Assembly: GCF_037975245.1 (NCBI RefSeq)
Contig: NC_092576.1
Location: 36,484,611 to 36,548,610, forward strand
Direction of reading: 5' to 3'
Length of the DNA stretch: 64,000 nt
Origin: Apostichopus japonicus
Lineage: Eukaryota; Echinodermata; Holothuroidea; Aspidochirotida; Stichopodidae
Positions within the stretch are counted from its first letter, which is position 1; each line of letters opens with the position of its first letter. The notes under the pieces are model-generated. The model was not told where the DNA came from and made no database searches. It worked only from the letters and a program-made list of their open reading frames with translations. Below, one piece after another: positions 23,001 to 36,400 of the stretch. The translations under genes and the position numbers were made by a program.

Positions 23001-25200
23001 TCAGGAAATATAAAAACAATTGTATAGTTTTACAGAGGTAGCATTCAGGGGGGGGGGGGGTGCAGGCGGTGTACTGTCATTTTGTAACGCATACCCATCG
23101 CCGTTGCCCCTCCTCTCCCCCTCCTCCACCCCACACGACAATATTGACTGTATGAACACAGCGGGCACGTAGTCGTTACAAAGCTAAGAAACGCCCGCAG
23201 TAAAGACTACAACCCCGGATGTCTTGTAGACCAACTTTTTGGTCATTGATCATTACTGTGTCTTACACATATATACGTACATCTGATGCATAAACATACA
23301 TAGGCTACATATATAATATATACCTACGTGACGTACATTTTATATACATATGCTATATAGAGAGGAAATTAGAAAGTTATGAAACTTTTCATCGTAGCCA
23401 TAGAGACAATGGAGGGGGGGGGGATCAAAAAGGGACCATCATGACACTAGCTAAGCGGACCGCTACCAAAGGTTTGCGCGTAGCTTAGCTAGGAAAGTTT
23501 TGCCAAAAAAAGCCTCCTAGATTGCCGGAATTGGCACTTCCCAGGCACTTGTAAATTGCATCTTCACATTCATTATTTTGAAATCTCATGATTTAGAAAT
23601 TTACACTTCCAAACTTAAAAGGTGAATTAGCAAATAAAAAATCGGTTAAAATCACTTTGTAGGGGAAAAGTAGGACTTTACATTACTTTAAAAGCTCTGC
23701 TTAATTTGTTCATACAATGGTAATGAAAGAAGTTCAAAAAACGCTAGGGAATTGTGATGTTAGCCGTATTGCCTACATATGCTGAGGGGAAGTTAGGTGT
23801 CAATTAATTAGTACGTTTGTTTTATCATTATTTGTTTTACATGCCAGAAGGGGCATAATAAGTCAAGCTCATTTGTAGTCGTAGAGTCCCCGGATCTAAA
23901 TATAATTGTAGCAGATGTGTTGACTTTGTTGGTTCGTTGCTTTCAATATTTTCAGATTGTGGTACTATTTACGATTTGTGCAAATATTTGAAGTGGATAG
24001 ATATCATTTAAAGGTGGTCGCTTTACCCAGTCTTGCAATTGTGTTCTGACGAAGTTTCCAAACGTACTGAAAATGTGTTGTACCTTACGACTAATACTCG
24101 CAGTGTGATAAACAATGTTCAGCAGTTCAGGTTTTATGTTTGCCTGCAACTAAGGACATCGCTGGGTTTATATTTTAACGTAGACGATCATTGTCTATAA
24201 CAAAAATATCTAGTTTTCTTGATATCAATGTTAAAAAAATAATCATATTCGTTAAACAATCAACAATTCAACAGATAAAATGATCTTAAGGTAAATTATC
24301 CAAAAGCAAAATCTGAAAGTAACATATTTTCGCTATGAATGCCGGTGAGCATTTGTTTGTGTTACCCGTAATGTTATTTGAAAAAAACGTTATGGAACTG
24401 TGTTTAATAGGTACTTTTATTATGAGGTCAATCTGAAAGCTTCCCCTCTTTTCCTTTTCGCAGTGTTAAGGTTCTTTAGAAAAGGAAGTAGTGTAGCTGT
24501 AATTGCTGTCTGAGCGCGATTGAAAACAAAAGACGGAACTTTAAGGTCAGCCGATATATAGGTACATTCGTTGCCGTTTACAGATTGTGCGCTTGAATCC
24601 AATCGATTCACTTTTATTTTGCATCGACTAAATATTACGTTATTTTCTGCGTATATATTACGCCGTGCCTAGGGTGCAGTATCGCGTGGTTACGGAGAGT
24701 GATAACCATGTGGAAGGTGGAAATAGCGGCACTTCCCACTCGAAGATAATTACAAATGTTAATTACACGAAAACGTAAATCATTATAGAAACTGCTATAC
24801 TTCTATCACGTCAATGAAAGAGGAGGGGTTGGGGCTCCTTAACAACACTCAATATACTTACACACCTATATCAATAATATCATAGAACATTCTCTGACAG
24901 CATGATCGTCCGATAAAGCTTGTTTGTGAGTGAATCAAATAAAGAGGATCAGTCTAGGTATTGATTCATTTGCCAATGTTCTAAATATAGGACTGTACAT
25001 AATGTACATGCTGTATATAATACTATGTATACGAAACTTCTCAAAACAGGAAACTATCTGTTCAGGGGTTGAAATAATTCAATTCAACAGGAAGTAATGA
25101 AGACGTTCTTTCATTCCATAATGTGTGTACGTTGAATCACATCGTTACAGGAATAAACACAAGGAATCGTTCCGCCATTTTGCAATGTTACATTTTTAGA
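20036..25200. other. Intergenic stretch, no supported gene
   Basis: It has poly(T), poly(G) and poly(C) runs, a C-rich patch at 22,420-22,560, and sequence at about 23,700-23,870 that resembles 61,630-61,790 (an interspersed repeat). Short open frames on both strands lack domain signatures. Confidence 0.5.
23700..23870 (+). repeat. Interspersed repeat, shared with 61,630-61,790
   Basis: Both sites carry a version of AAACGCTAGGGAATTGTGAT, then a GTAGCCGTA-like segment, then a TTATTTGTT...ACATG block followed by a short G-rich run. The element type is unknown. In the 61.6-kb copy it lies in sequence that has no counterpart in duplication copy 1. Confidence 0.5.
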
Positions 25201-25204
25201 GTGT

Positions 25205-25530
25205 GGAAAGTAAATGAAATAGTTCCATGAGAGAAAATCTCACCATACTGGAGCTTAGGAGGTTACGTGTTGACTCGATTCAGGTTTTCAAGAGTGTGTA
25301 TGGTGTTACAATTTATCCTTTACCGACTATTTTATGTTTGCTAATAGTAGTTGTACCAGAGGTCATTGTCTTACACTTCCAAAGTCACAAAGTAGGATTG
25401 ATATTCGGCATATTTTTTCTTTCTAATAGGGTTGTGAATGAGTGGAACGGTTTGCCTGGAAAAGTTGTACTTGCAGGTAGTGTGAATGGGTTTAAGAATG
25501 CTTAGGACAAGCTCTTTTAGCATTGTAATC
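25205..25530 (+). mobile_element. LINE reverse-transcriptase C-terminal fragment
   Basis: A 92-codon frame (25,227-25,505) reads LRRLRVDSIQVFKSVYG early and FFLSNRVVNEWNGLP with SVNGFKNA at its end, then a stop where other elements continue LDKL. This is the standard C-terminal block of several LINE families. Most of the element is missing upstream. Confidence 0.7.
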
Positions 25531-26239
25531 GGGTCGGAGTGTTTGTGTTTTCCGGTTTTTTCTCTCTCCGATAGGGTCCTTGAGTGTCCCTCCTGATCTT
25601 TTTTTTTTTTCTACTCAACTAAACAACTAAACTTAATCAGAGAAGAAGTATGACTTAATTGATCATCAAAGAAAAACAAAATCTAGCCATGCAGTTTTCA
25701 CAAACACAATTATTCCCAGTATTAGACTGGAGAGCGAGATAACGTTAGTTTCTACCGTTAACGTAACAACGTTTGATTCGTATGACCGGATTATATATAC
25801 CGAACAATTTGTTATGTTTTTCTTTATTCGGAACCGTGGGAATTAACGGGAGAAAACTGAGGGTCAAAAGTGCAAAGGGTTATAGAAATTGCAGGAGGTT
25901 GATAGGAACTTAAAGGAGGTATAACATCACTTCACTGTACTGTATGATATAGCTAGCTAGTTAGTTACATTCTCCAGGATGTAAGGCTGATAGCGATGGT
26001 ACCTGTACAAACTTGCAATGCGTAATGTACAATCCCGAACCCTCAACTGCGTACTAAATGCATCATATCATTTCAAATTCAACATACACTTCACCGGAAC
26101 GTCGTTTTTTGTGGCCCTATTGTAGTGAAATTGCATCCAAAAGCAAGCTTTATTCACAAGTAACAATTTATTCTTGTTAACAATCTGTTTTACATGATAT
26201 GTGAGGTCTTCCGTTGAAACTAATTAACAAAGCGTGCAA
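25531..26239. other. Intergenic stretch, nothing recognised
   Basis: I see AT-rich unique-looking sequence with a poly(T) run near 25,600 and no supported coding frame. Confidence 0.5.
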
Positions 26240-26490
26240 GGGGCAGTGATGGAGTGCCGTGGAAGGCTCAGTATGAGTTGCCTACGCAGCTAACCTATGA
26301 AAGTGTAATTGGGCAGAGACTATATGAAAGTTTAGGTTGCAACGTCTAGTCATGTGGGTACCTAAGCGCGCTTGTGAGCGCCATGACAGGCTCAGAATAA
26401 GTTGCCTACGCAGCTAGCCTCTGAAACTGCAAATACACAGATATTAAATGAAACTTTAATTCTCATCGTCCAGTCAGGTTGGTTTCGTTC
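26240..26490 (+). repeat. Tandem duplication, ~121-bp period, two diverged units
   Basis: GTTGCCTACGCAGCTAACCT near 26,278 recurs as GTTGCCTACGCAGCTAGCCT near 26,400. Flanking matches include GGCTCAGTATGA/GGCTCAGAATAA and the following TATGAAAGTTTA/AATGAAACTTTA. Confidence 0.65.
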
Positions 26491-26677
26491 ACTTGCAAGT
26501 AATGCCTATATTGTAGCGCGCACGCGCACTACAATAATGCTAAAACAATATATTACGTAACCGTTGTCACCCTGGCTCTAAACATAGTTCGTTGCCTCCA
26601 CGGAGCTCAGTGGACGTTTAACTAAAACATACGAGAGGGAAATCGCACAATTTGTAAAACACGTAGTTTTTTGGCTA

Positions 26678-26883
26678 CAGTATTTTCAAACCCTAAGCTT
26701 GAAGTGATCTTACAAGCAGGCATTGATATGGCTTTGGATAAACGTCGGAACGCTTTCTCAAGTACAACATTGAAAACAGGGCAAAAAATTATTACATGGA
26801 ATGCAAGTTGTACACAAGAAATCACGGAAATGAGAAATGAAATCGAATCAATCGAGGATTTCTGTATTACAGCAGTAAATTAA
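26678..26883 (+). CDS. Weak candidate terminal exon or orphan exon
   Basis: After acceptor ttttggctacag a frame opens in the phase needed after a b-type exon. It reads VFSNPKLEVILQAGIDMALD and later KRRNAFSSTTLKTG, and ends at TAA (26,881-26,883). The start and the SSTxxLKTG-like end vaguely recall c exons of gene B (VFWQLLEYVF ... SSTESLTSG), but the GxW signature is missing. It could be the last exon of gene A, a decayed exon or a chance frame. Confidence 0.2.
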
Positions 26884-29800
26884 CAAAATGTATTCAATGG
26901 AACAGACAATTATACTCGTTGTGCTTCCTGTTATGTTAATGAGGAAATCATTGTTAGTCTCATTTATAATATTTGTAGGCCTAATTTATTTCATAATTCA
27001 CTACTCAAACTTCTCATTAGAGACAAGCGTTAATGATAAAACTCCAGTTAATTTCATACATTTTTTTTGGCAGTGAGGATTAAAGAGTTGGTGGTGATGG
27101 TTTCTATATATAAAGTTGTATCCATTCTACAGAAACTATCAGACGTTATATCAGACTCCAACCAGTTGAGTTATTTAATGAAATCACGTACCCTGATCGC
27201 AGTATATTCAGTGGCAGTGTGTTATATACATACTGCACGGTGGTTCTATATCTACATTCAGCAAGGATTTTACTCCTTTTTGGAATTTGACGCAGTTACC
27301 CAGTAAAACTTGCCTTATCTTAGATGACTTTAATTTTAATCAACTTAACTATACGGATGTGACAACAATGTTTCTAGTTTACTGTGTACAGCTGTTTTTT
27401 CATGCCATGTATATCTCAAGCCTACAATGATTTCGGATACTCATCTTTCCACATTTTTGCATATGTCACAACAATAATGTTTGAACATGTAGGCGCACTA
27501 TAGTCTTTACAGATAAGTAACGACTAAATACTTTCTACATTCTAGACGCTTTCTGCAATCACAGAAGATCTGGAAGATAAATTTAAAAGTGCACTAAACA
27601 GTAGGCTGATATTTGTACATTCACAACGTATATAAATACAAGGTATGCACGAACAATAAATCAATAGGTTCTTGATGAGACTACAGTGCAAAGGTTAAAA
27701 CTGAACTTTTACTTTAGAAATTAATATAATCAATGTCTTTATCCTTTTGGCTCTCTACTAATGATGTTTGACAGCTTAGAGTGTCTTTATGAATGATATA
27801 AATGCTTTCAAACTTAGATGTTGTAAATAACTTTCAAACTGAGAGAAACTCTGGGTAATTTTTCTCCAGGTAACAGACCCAAATTCTTCTCACACATTTA
27901 ACTTCTCACACCAGATGGTACACAGACAAGCAATAACGTACGTTACTGTTAACACTTAAAGGGAGCATAATAAATAGACTGGTAAATTAAATACTGGATT
28001 CCTTTTAATAGAACCACAAAAGGGGAGGGGTGGCAGGTGTAGTGGACAACTGATACATGCCTCCCACGGAATTCTCAAGTTACCCTATATCAAACAAGGC
28101 AAATAATATATAGTAGTAGAGCCTGCCAGAGACCACACATGTAACAGGGAACATCTTCATCACAGATAGGTCTATAATCTGTATTGAGGTTTGTGAAGCT
28201 ATATCACTATGTAGGGATCAACGATAAAGGAATTCGGGAATGTAAATGAATGAAGGATGGGTATATCATACGCAAAACTCACACTTATACGCAGATCTAG
28301 GGAGTAGTTTAATGTGAATGTTTTCGCATTGGTATTTCACATAAATATAAAAGGGTTTCTTACTGTCAATTCAACAGCTAAAGACATTTGATATTTCATA
28401 TTTAAAAATACATACTAGCTATGATTCCATACATAGTACTCTAATAGTAAATGCAATTGAGGTGATTCATTCGACATTTTACAAACACATTGTTTAACCT
28501 ACAGCGTGTAAGATAGAAAATGAAACCGACGTCAATTAGTTTACAAATGGTTTGAATTTTTCCGGCTAAGGAAATGACCGTGCAAGGAGTATATCTAATA
28601 AATATATAAAAATGATTGAATTACCATTTATTGCATCCTTCCGCCAGTTCAACCGGAAGTGAATGTTTGCCAGTATTAAACTCACATTATGATGATTTTA
28701 TGTACGTTATAGATATATCGCGTGAGTATTCTATAACTGTTTAAGGACAAACCATGTTCCAGGTTTGCGCTCTTCACTAAACTATATGCTGCATTATGAC
28801 ATGTAGCATGACTTCAACTATAAAGCTGTGTGCTGAAAGCCATAGTGATTATTATGAACCACGGAACCGTTTTTTACTTTGATTTATGAGAACATTGGAT
28901 CAGGCGAATTGAGGCGTACGTACAAACTAAGTTACTTATAACTTCATGTATAGGCCCAGTCATAATTAAATATCAGCTCAATCCAATCAGCGCAACGTTG
29001 TGCATACTATTTGTTTGTCTATATGTAGGCCATATAATCAAGCTAGTTAATGTACCACTTTATTTACCTCTCTATCGTTACAGACCAGTCTAGTAGGCTA
29101 CAACTCATTTGGTTTTATTTTAGAGTAATAACATTGCGTCAAAGTTGTTATCATTACGGCTTGTCCATTAACCCAGACACATAACTTTTTTTCACAATTC
29201 GTAACTACGATAAGTAGGCCTATATCAATTGTTAGGAAGGTTTGTGATAAAAAAAAAAGTAGCTTCTTGCGATCTCAATTTAGAACGGGTGTCATTTTGT
29301 TTAAAACCATTTATTGATTGTTACCTTATGGTGGTGTTGAAAATTGTTTGTCAATAAGGTTCCCTTTTGTCATTCTTAAGTTCGACCTCTTTCAAGGAGA
29401 TCGGCAGAGCCGGAACTATCTTGTAATTTTACTGCTGAGAGGGAGCAAATAATGAAGATACGACGTCGTATTTATAGTGGTTATGGACACTTCAATACTG
29501 TTTGAAAATAAATAAAGTATATGTATTCTTTAATAGAACATAATCTGAGGAAGTATAGCTAGCTATTACGATGAGAAGGTAGAATGCATTTGAAGTCCAC
29601 TTAGTACTGGTTCTTATCAATATTAGTATGCATGTGTTTGCCTAATATCCTTAGTGCATAAGCTTTGTAAAATATCTTGAAGCATATAGCGTATACACAT
29701 GAAATAGTTACGTGATCTAACACTGTACTTACTAATCCGTACGTATACGTCTTTCCTGGGGTGTTGTCCGTTCACCCGAGTTCCGTGATTGCGCACTAGA

Positions 29801-31989
29801 GAACCGTTGCGGAATAAGGAAGTGTTTGTCGAAAGTACTATTGTAGCATATAGGATGAGGCTGTATGCATACAATGTAACGTAACGGGTATTTACGAAAA
29901 GAAAAGGGAATATAGTGACAAATTAAATGTTGCTTTACACAATATGTTGTACAACCGTAAAATCTTGAACAGAAATTTGAAATTAGGGATGATAGTAAAC
30001 TGGTTCTGCTGAAAATTCTAGATGTCACATGTTAATATGCACACCTACTTGAGAAGTTCCATCTTTGGTGGAGAACAATATTGAGCGGTTGTATGGCTAA
30101 TGGAGATACAAACACTGCTTTCCTGAGCTTAAAGGTTATGACAGCTATTTGTGCTCGAATAATATACTCATATCAAATACAAAACATGAACAGGTATCGC
30201 TTTTGCAACAAAGGTTTGGCATTGTGTTCCCGTGGAAGAGATCTGCACCATTTACGTATTACTATTCATATAATCCGGAAGTTAAAGTGTATTGTCAAAC
30301 ACAATTGCTGTAGATTGTTTGCATCTTTAGGTTAAAAAAAACACATCCTCATAGTACTTTAATATGTGGAGATACACATTCTCAATATTTGGTGATGTTT
30401 TATGCTGAAAAATGTCAACAGTAAAATTAGCAATATCATAGTTGCGGGAGAAATGTCTTTTTCCACCATAAACTGTACATATCATTTGTCCGCAATGTTT
30501 TTTACAAACTGTTGCATAGTGATCAAATGCTAAATGCCCAAAATAACACATGAGAACGTTACAAACGTAACACACATCTTGACATCTAAAGTGTAAATCA
30601 ACCAATGTTGAAGATAATATGCTGAGATGGTAACACATATAACCATCTACACGTCATCGACCAATTTTTGTAGTAGGGAACTAATTTCCTGCCCAAAATA
30701 CTTTACATTCAGAGAACAATATCTTTATAGAGTTAAGAATGTTATAGAGATGGCATTTCCAACTAAGTAACTACATGTTACTTTTCATGTTACCATCGCA
30801 TGTTATCATTGCAACCCGTCTAACTTCATCAAACAAACATTCACTATTTAGGTATGCTCCTAGCACAAACGGCAGGATTTATGAGGTAGACGCAATTTCC
30901 AACACGCTTTCCATCCCACCCCTCCCACCCCCTCCCCCACCAAAAAAATGCCGAATACCAAAAAAGAAATTTCTAAAAAGTATTTTTGTCCTTTAAAATC
31001 CTTATGAGAAAACAAATAGTATTTGAAAGTGTTACATTTTCGAAGGATTCACTCCCAGGACCCTCCTCTCTTGCTTTTTCCCAATAAGTGTACCTCCATT
31101 CGATCAGATATAAAGCAAAATAAACTTTTTACTTAATCCAACACTCGACAACAGCCATGGCTAGTTGAATCAAGTTCAAATGTGCATAGTGTTGTAATGT
31201 TTTATCGGTACCAGGGAATAGTGGTTCAAAATACTACATGTAAGGGTACACGTTGGGCTAAGATTACAATGTTATGTATCGAACTTCGGAAAGTAAAATC
31301 TTCAAATCCTACAATGTCATGCAGTAGCAACTAGTAGATCATTATTAGGTCCCTAGCATAACGTTAGTTCTACCTAGAAAAATTAAGGGAATGCAACTTA
31401 ACCTTGGTATCATACCTGTGTTTAATTTCTCTAATTAATGTTAACCTCAGTAATGCAATAATTCGCTAAATGGTTGTCTTTACTGTCTAACTACATCGTT
31501 GAACATGTATAGGCCTAGCATAGTTGTATATCACTATATAATTGGTGTGCAAGTTAGACCTTTAATAAGCCGTAGTGAACATTTTTACTTGGAGTAATAT
31601 GAGCAGTAAACATATTTTATGGATTACTTAAACTTAAACCTTTATTGTTCCTATTTTTAAGCCAGTTTAGTATATTTGAATTGTTAAGCGACTGTTATCA
31701 AATTCATCAAATTTATCAAACTGACAAACTTTATATATCGATACCATTTGTGAACTTATTGGTTTTTGAGCACAGGTTCTCCTTATGTCTGCGCACGGTA
31801 TTTGCATAGAAAAGCGAATACAATGCGTGTGTCGATACTCATAAAATACGAGAAATTGTTCAAAACAGTGTTTGACCTCATAATGCATTCAAAGGATATC
31901 ACCGACTGTATGTAACGCCAAACGGGACAAAAACTATGTGGATCTAATTCATTATGTGAATACAAATTGCTGCCACATTATAACAATAA
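26884..31989. other. Intergenic stretch, no supported gene
   Basis: It contains short open frames without domain marks, an A-rich and C-rich patch near 30,910-30,980, and one Cys/His-rich minus-strand frame listed separately. Nothing else is recognised. Confidence 0.45.
30327..30638 (-). pseudogene. Cys/His-rich open frame of unknown nature
   Basis: This is a 103-codon frame with closely spaced cysteines and histidines: CQDVCYVCNVLMCYFGHLAF, then HYATVCKKHCGQMICTVYGG. The spacing suggests a zinc-binding fragment, perhaps from a decayed mobile element. I do not recognise the family. There is no start context, splice evidence or paralog in the window, so it may be chance. Confidence 0.22.
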
Positions 31990-32130
31990 CATGTCCTTAT
32001 GTGGCGCTATCAGCACCGCCACATACTGACCAAGAACATATTATATATCATGCGGTCATTACACTGTCACAAAACGATGATCTTTTTTTCATAAGTCTTT
32101 ATGTGGCTTATCTATCGCCACATAAGGAAT
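31990..32130. repeat. Nested four-arm palindrome
   Basis: CCTTATGTGGCG (31,995-32,006) is exactly complementary to CGCCACATAAGG (32,116-32,127). Inside, CGCCACATA (32,017-32,025) pairs with the first arm, and TATGTGGC (32,100-32,107) pairs with the last arm. Either two small hairpins or one large one can form. Confidence 0.8.
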
Positions 32131-33371
32131 TGTGGTGATGGATGCTACTGTACATAAGGACTTTTCCATTCGATGGGGCTATTCAATATTTACACCAGAT
32201 AACATTAATTTATTTTACTAGACGTGCGCGTCACTAATGTAATTATTACGTAGTCTGTACAGTCGTTCGCGTGAGGTCTTCGTTTTACTTATAGTGTACA
32301 TGATGCACGGTTTCATTGTTACTGTAGGCGCTTGAGATATCGAATTTGGCAGCCAAATTTGAAAAGAAAAGTGTAAGCAAATATAACGAAATAATACTAC
32401 TACTATTCTAGGCCTTGTAGGGCTGATTTGACTTTAGTAGACCAAGGTCTAGTACAGTGTATAAAGTAGATGAAGGCGTAGGGTAAGACCTATGATCATA
32501 CATGTTATTATATGATTATAATGCAACGTTTATTGACCTAGGCGTACGCTATAATATATACGCACTGTGCTAAAAATCAACGTGTTTCTGTTCTTTGATT
32601 TTGGTTTTACTGAGACGTAAAGAGAGTAAACTGTAACCCATAGGCCTATCACGTGCTCCAATTATGTATAACCCAATGCATAATGGTTTTGGTTGAATGT
32701 GTTTCATTGTTTGTTTGGTTCGTTTCAACGCACTTAAAAAGCACATTGTTGTATTTTGTCAAGCTCAACTGAAAATAAGATATGATGTGTTATCAAGTCA
32801 TGTTGCCTGTATTTATTTGAAAATTATCTAGGTGAATGTATATTTTGATCCAGCCCTGCTGTTTTAATAGGCCTAGATGTGCCTTTATAACATATTTGTT
32901 TCCTGTATTATTTCTCAGTGAAATCCAATAAGTTATATCATAAATATAAACATTCTAACTGACACTCTAGTTATTATTTCTCAGTGAAATCCAATAGGTT
33001 ACATCATAAATATAAACATTCTAACTGACATTCTAACTGACACTCTAGTCTAGCTACTTCCGGTTCTTCTAATCGAGTAATTGTAAGTGATATTTTAATT
33101 TCGTATGATAACTCTAAAATTATACGCATTTATGTACAATAAAAGGCAGCTCCATACACATCATGTATAGCAATTATACAGTTTGCACCATCGATCACAA
33201 GAGGGACACAGTCAAAATGTAACATTAACCATTCAAAGTATCAACATGATGGAAACCCATGTATATCTCGAGTAATCCATTTATTGTCTTGACTGTGGAA
33301 CTTTACAAAGAATTTGCACCCAAAGTAATTCACCCTCATTTGTATTTTGCATACAAATCTACAGACCTAAG
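32131..33371 (+). promoter_or_regulatory. Upstream region of gene B
   Basis: The region has no coding frame. A 66-bp direct repeat lies at 32,917-33,052. A TATA-like ATAAAAGG sits at 33,139-33,146, about 230 bp before the ATG, which is reasonable for a promoter with a short 5' UTR. An acceptor-like ctacag at 33,359-33,364 leaves open a 5' UTR intron. Promoter assignment is a guess from position and motif. Confidence 0.3.
32917..33052 (+). repeat. ~66-bp direct repeat upstream of gene B
   Basis: TTATTTCTCAGTGAAATCCA followed by ATAAACATTCTAACTGACA occurs twice back to back, with only a few differences. The second unit has an extra internal TTCTAACTGACA. Confidence 0.85.
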
Positions 33372-33429
33372 ATGGCTGCCAATTTGAATCCCGTGGACAT
33401 CAAACCAGATGTGAGGAAGACAGTGAACA
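33372..33429 (+). CDS. Gene B exon 1, start exon (19 codons + 1 nt)
   Basis: The ATG lies in the context AAGATGG, a strong eukaryotic start. The peptide is MAANLNPVDIKPDVRKTVN and the donor is gtaagt. The split codon joins in frame to exon 2 at 33,767. Confidence 0.75.
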
Positions 33430-36400
33430 GTAAGTTTGAAAACTGAACAATTTGCATTTATTGTAATTTTTGTCTAACTCGTGTTATGTACAATCCATGG
33501 TACACTGTTGCGTTTGCTAACTTATTTGAGAAGCCATCTTCACTTTTCTTTGATAAAAATACTTAATATTGGCGAATGTAATGCAGATATCATTAAACAA
33601 ATTGACAACATAATATCTTATCATACTTTTGAAAGTAAAAGGGATGACCAGGTCATTACTTTTGATCAATAAGTTCAAAATATTCACGATCATATCACTA
33701 ACGCATCAGTTGGGAGTGTTCCGTGTACTACTTAGGTATCTTCAATCTTTTTTCTTTTCTCAACAGGTTTTGGTAGTTTTAAAGTTGCACTTGCTGACGT
33801 TCTGACTGTTACAACTGTTCTTCAACTTGCTACATTCTTTGAATATACGCCTGTTATCATAGAGGAGCTGGGTACTGCAGTCAGTGCGGGCCTTCTCATG
33901 ATTCGTTATATGGAAGAGAGAGGACAAATAAAGCCAACAAATATCCTAACACTTCTGTCTGCGCTGAAGAAAATGTGTCTTTTTGGGACTGAGGAACGTG
34001 TGAAAAAGCTGTATGAGGAACATACAGGAAGACTATGTTCCAGTGATGGTCAGTCTAAGGCTCAGGAAGAAGGTACTGTAACTTAGCGCATAACGTTATA
34101 TGTACATGATCATGCGGCACTGTCATAATTGTTAAAAATGTGAAATACTCCCATCGATTTACTGCTATTTACTAACGATTTGTGATTTCATTTACTAATC
34201 ACCATTTATGGGAGGCTATTCAGAAGTTTTTGAGGTAAATCGGATATTTTAACCTTTAACGTATAACACTCAACTTTCAACAGAAAGTGAATTTTGAGAA
34301 AAATATAGCTAGAGGTTTATTGTTTGTTTTACAATTGAAGATAAACAAGTTTGCGTGTAATAATACAACTATGTGATTGGGTGGGTAATATCTTAGTAAT
34401 ATAAATTTGATATTCTCGATGATTAGGTCAAAGCCGACATTTTACTATAATTCTTAGGTAATGCTACACATACAAACTTCAATGTTCAATTGTCTCATAT
34501 ATTCGTACAAAAATTGCAAATCTCATTTGTGTGAGTTTATGTAAAAAACAAGTTTGTGGCTATTAAAATATGTATGAAACGAAACTGAAATTGCTTTTAT
34601 TTTGAATCAATGACCGCAGCGGAGGGTTAAACAACATATTCCAGTTAAATGTATACTTCTAACGTATTCCTCTTTACAAACGGCTTCATGGCAATGATAT
34701 TTATATTTGAATAAATAGTTGTATGTCAACTTCGAACGAGGGTGTGGAGTAAAGTTAGTGAGGCCGATAATGGTATGTTTTTGTTTTTGTTTCGTTCGAT
34801 GCGCCTTAAATTTGTTTTCTATTTTAGGGTATAACTGTAGTAGTTTCATTAAAAAAATATATGATATGACAATGATATTTGACAGGTGACATCACATATT
34901 AAAACTGGTGCTGACTAGTGTGTTTAAGATCCTTACTGGAACCGACTTACAACCGGTAAATTGATGCCCAGTACCAATCTTAAGTCCACGCACAGTGCCC
35001 GACTATCTATTATTTGTTAAGTAATGCCAGTTGCGTATAGAGTTGTAATTGTCGTACATTGTTAGGCGGGCTGTAGTTAACACTTTCGCACGGCACAGTG
35101 AATTGTAGACGATTGCTATCTTAGCTTGTGTGTAGATCTGCTCACTTGCAATACGCTATTCGTTTCTCACTACAGGTAAACTAAAGACCTTCACGAACTC
35201 TTTAAAGCACACATACGCCCTGTGGTACAATAGAATTCAGCCAATTCCATACATACGAGAGAAGATATTCTGCGTTGATGATATATATGTTGAGTCTGGT
35301 TTAGAACTTGTCCACCAACCCTCTTCCTTCAAACATGTCTCGCAATCATTTGCAGAATCAGGTTTAGTGAGTCTGAAATCATTCCGAGACATTTTTGACA
35401 GCGATATTATTCCATCTAATCGAATCTTATTAGAAGGAGACCCTGGTTACGGGAAATCAACCCTTACCCTTCAAGCTGCATATGACTGGTGTTTGGGAAA
35501 TGTTGCATCACCGCTCAAAAATGTCGCTGTTTTCATTCTGCTGCCACTTAGGCTTCTGGGAAATATCTCTTCAATATTTGAAGCTATTCGTTTTGTCCTG
35601 ATGCCGAAAGAATCACTTCTGACGGATGATGACATCGGCGAAATACTGAGAAACAGTTTATCTGTGATTATCGTGTTGGATGGATTTGATGAGTATCCTG
35701 ATAAGAATAGTGTTATAGAAACTGACGTCATAAACATGATCGCTGGAAAAATGTTCCCTAATGTCAAGGTTGTGGTATCCACTAGATCATCTTCATTACC
35801 AACATGTTTAGATCCAGCAACTGTTATTATTAGATTGACTGGATTCGGTGACAAGTCTAGGGATGAGTACATTCAACGAACAGTTACTGGTGGTGACCTG
35901 GAAGCAAGTAAACGTATAACAAATGCTCTGAACAGTAGTCCAATTCTAAATGATATTTGCCAGGTGCCGATATTCTGCGTCCTATTTAGCCATGTTGCCA
36001 ATGATCAGAAAGGTGTTATCGAGTTTAGTTCAGTGACGAGTTTCTTTAAGTACGTGATAGACTGTTTCTACAGTCACATGTGGAAGAAAGATCTTAAGGA
36101 ACCAATTCAAGAGTCAATACGTGAATACTCCAAACTGAACAGACTTGCGTTTGATGGTCTCACTGGAAAAACACAAATGATTGCTTGGCCCAAACGTACC
36201 TTCATCGACACAGTTGGAAAGGGTTGCTATGAAGAACTTTCAAACATCGGCATTCTTATCGTAGATAAAACTCATGAAATAATCAACGAACCAGAAGAAT
36301 ATGATATTCACCACACTAAACAAAGTGAACTCGTTCGTTTCTATCACAAACTATTTGCTGAATGGTATGCCGCTAGATATTTGTCGTCGTATGCTGGGAG

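Noticed and set aside
27067-27306. 79-codon frame after a good acceptor (tttttttggcag)
   Set aside because: The composition is that of AT-rich chance sequence, it has no module marks, and its phase does not fit the last clear gene A exon.
35471-35872. 133-codon minus-strand open frame
   Set aside because: It is the antisense shadow of the NACHT exon.
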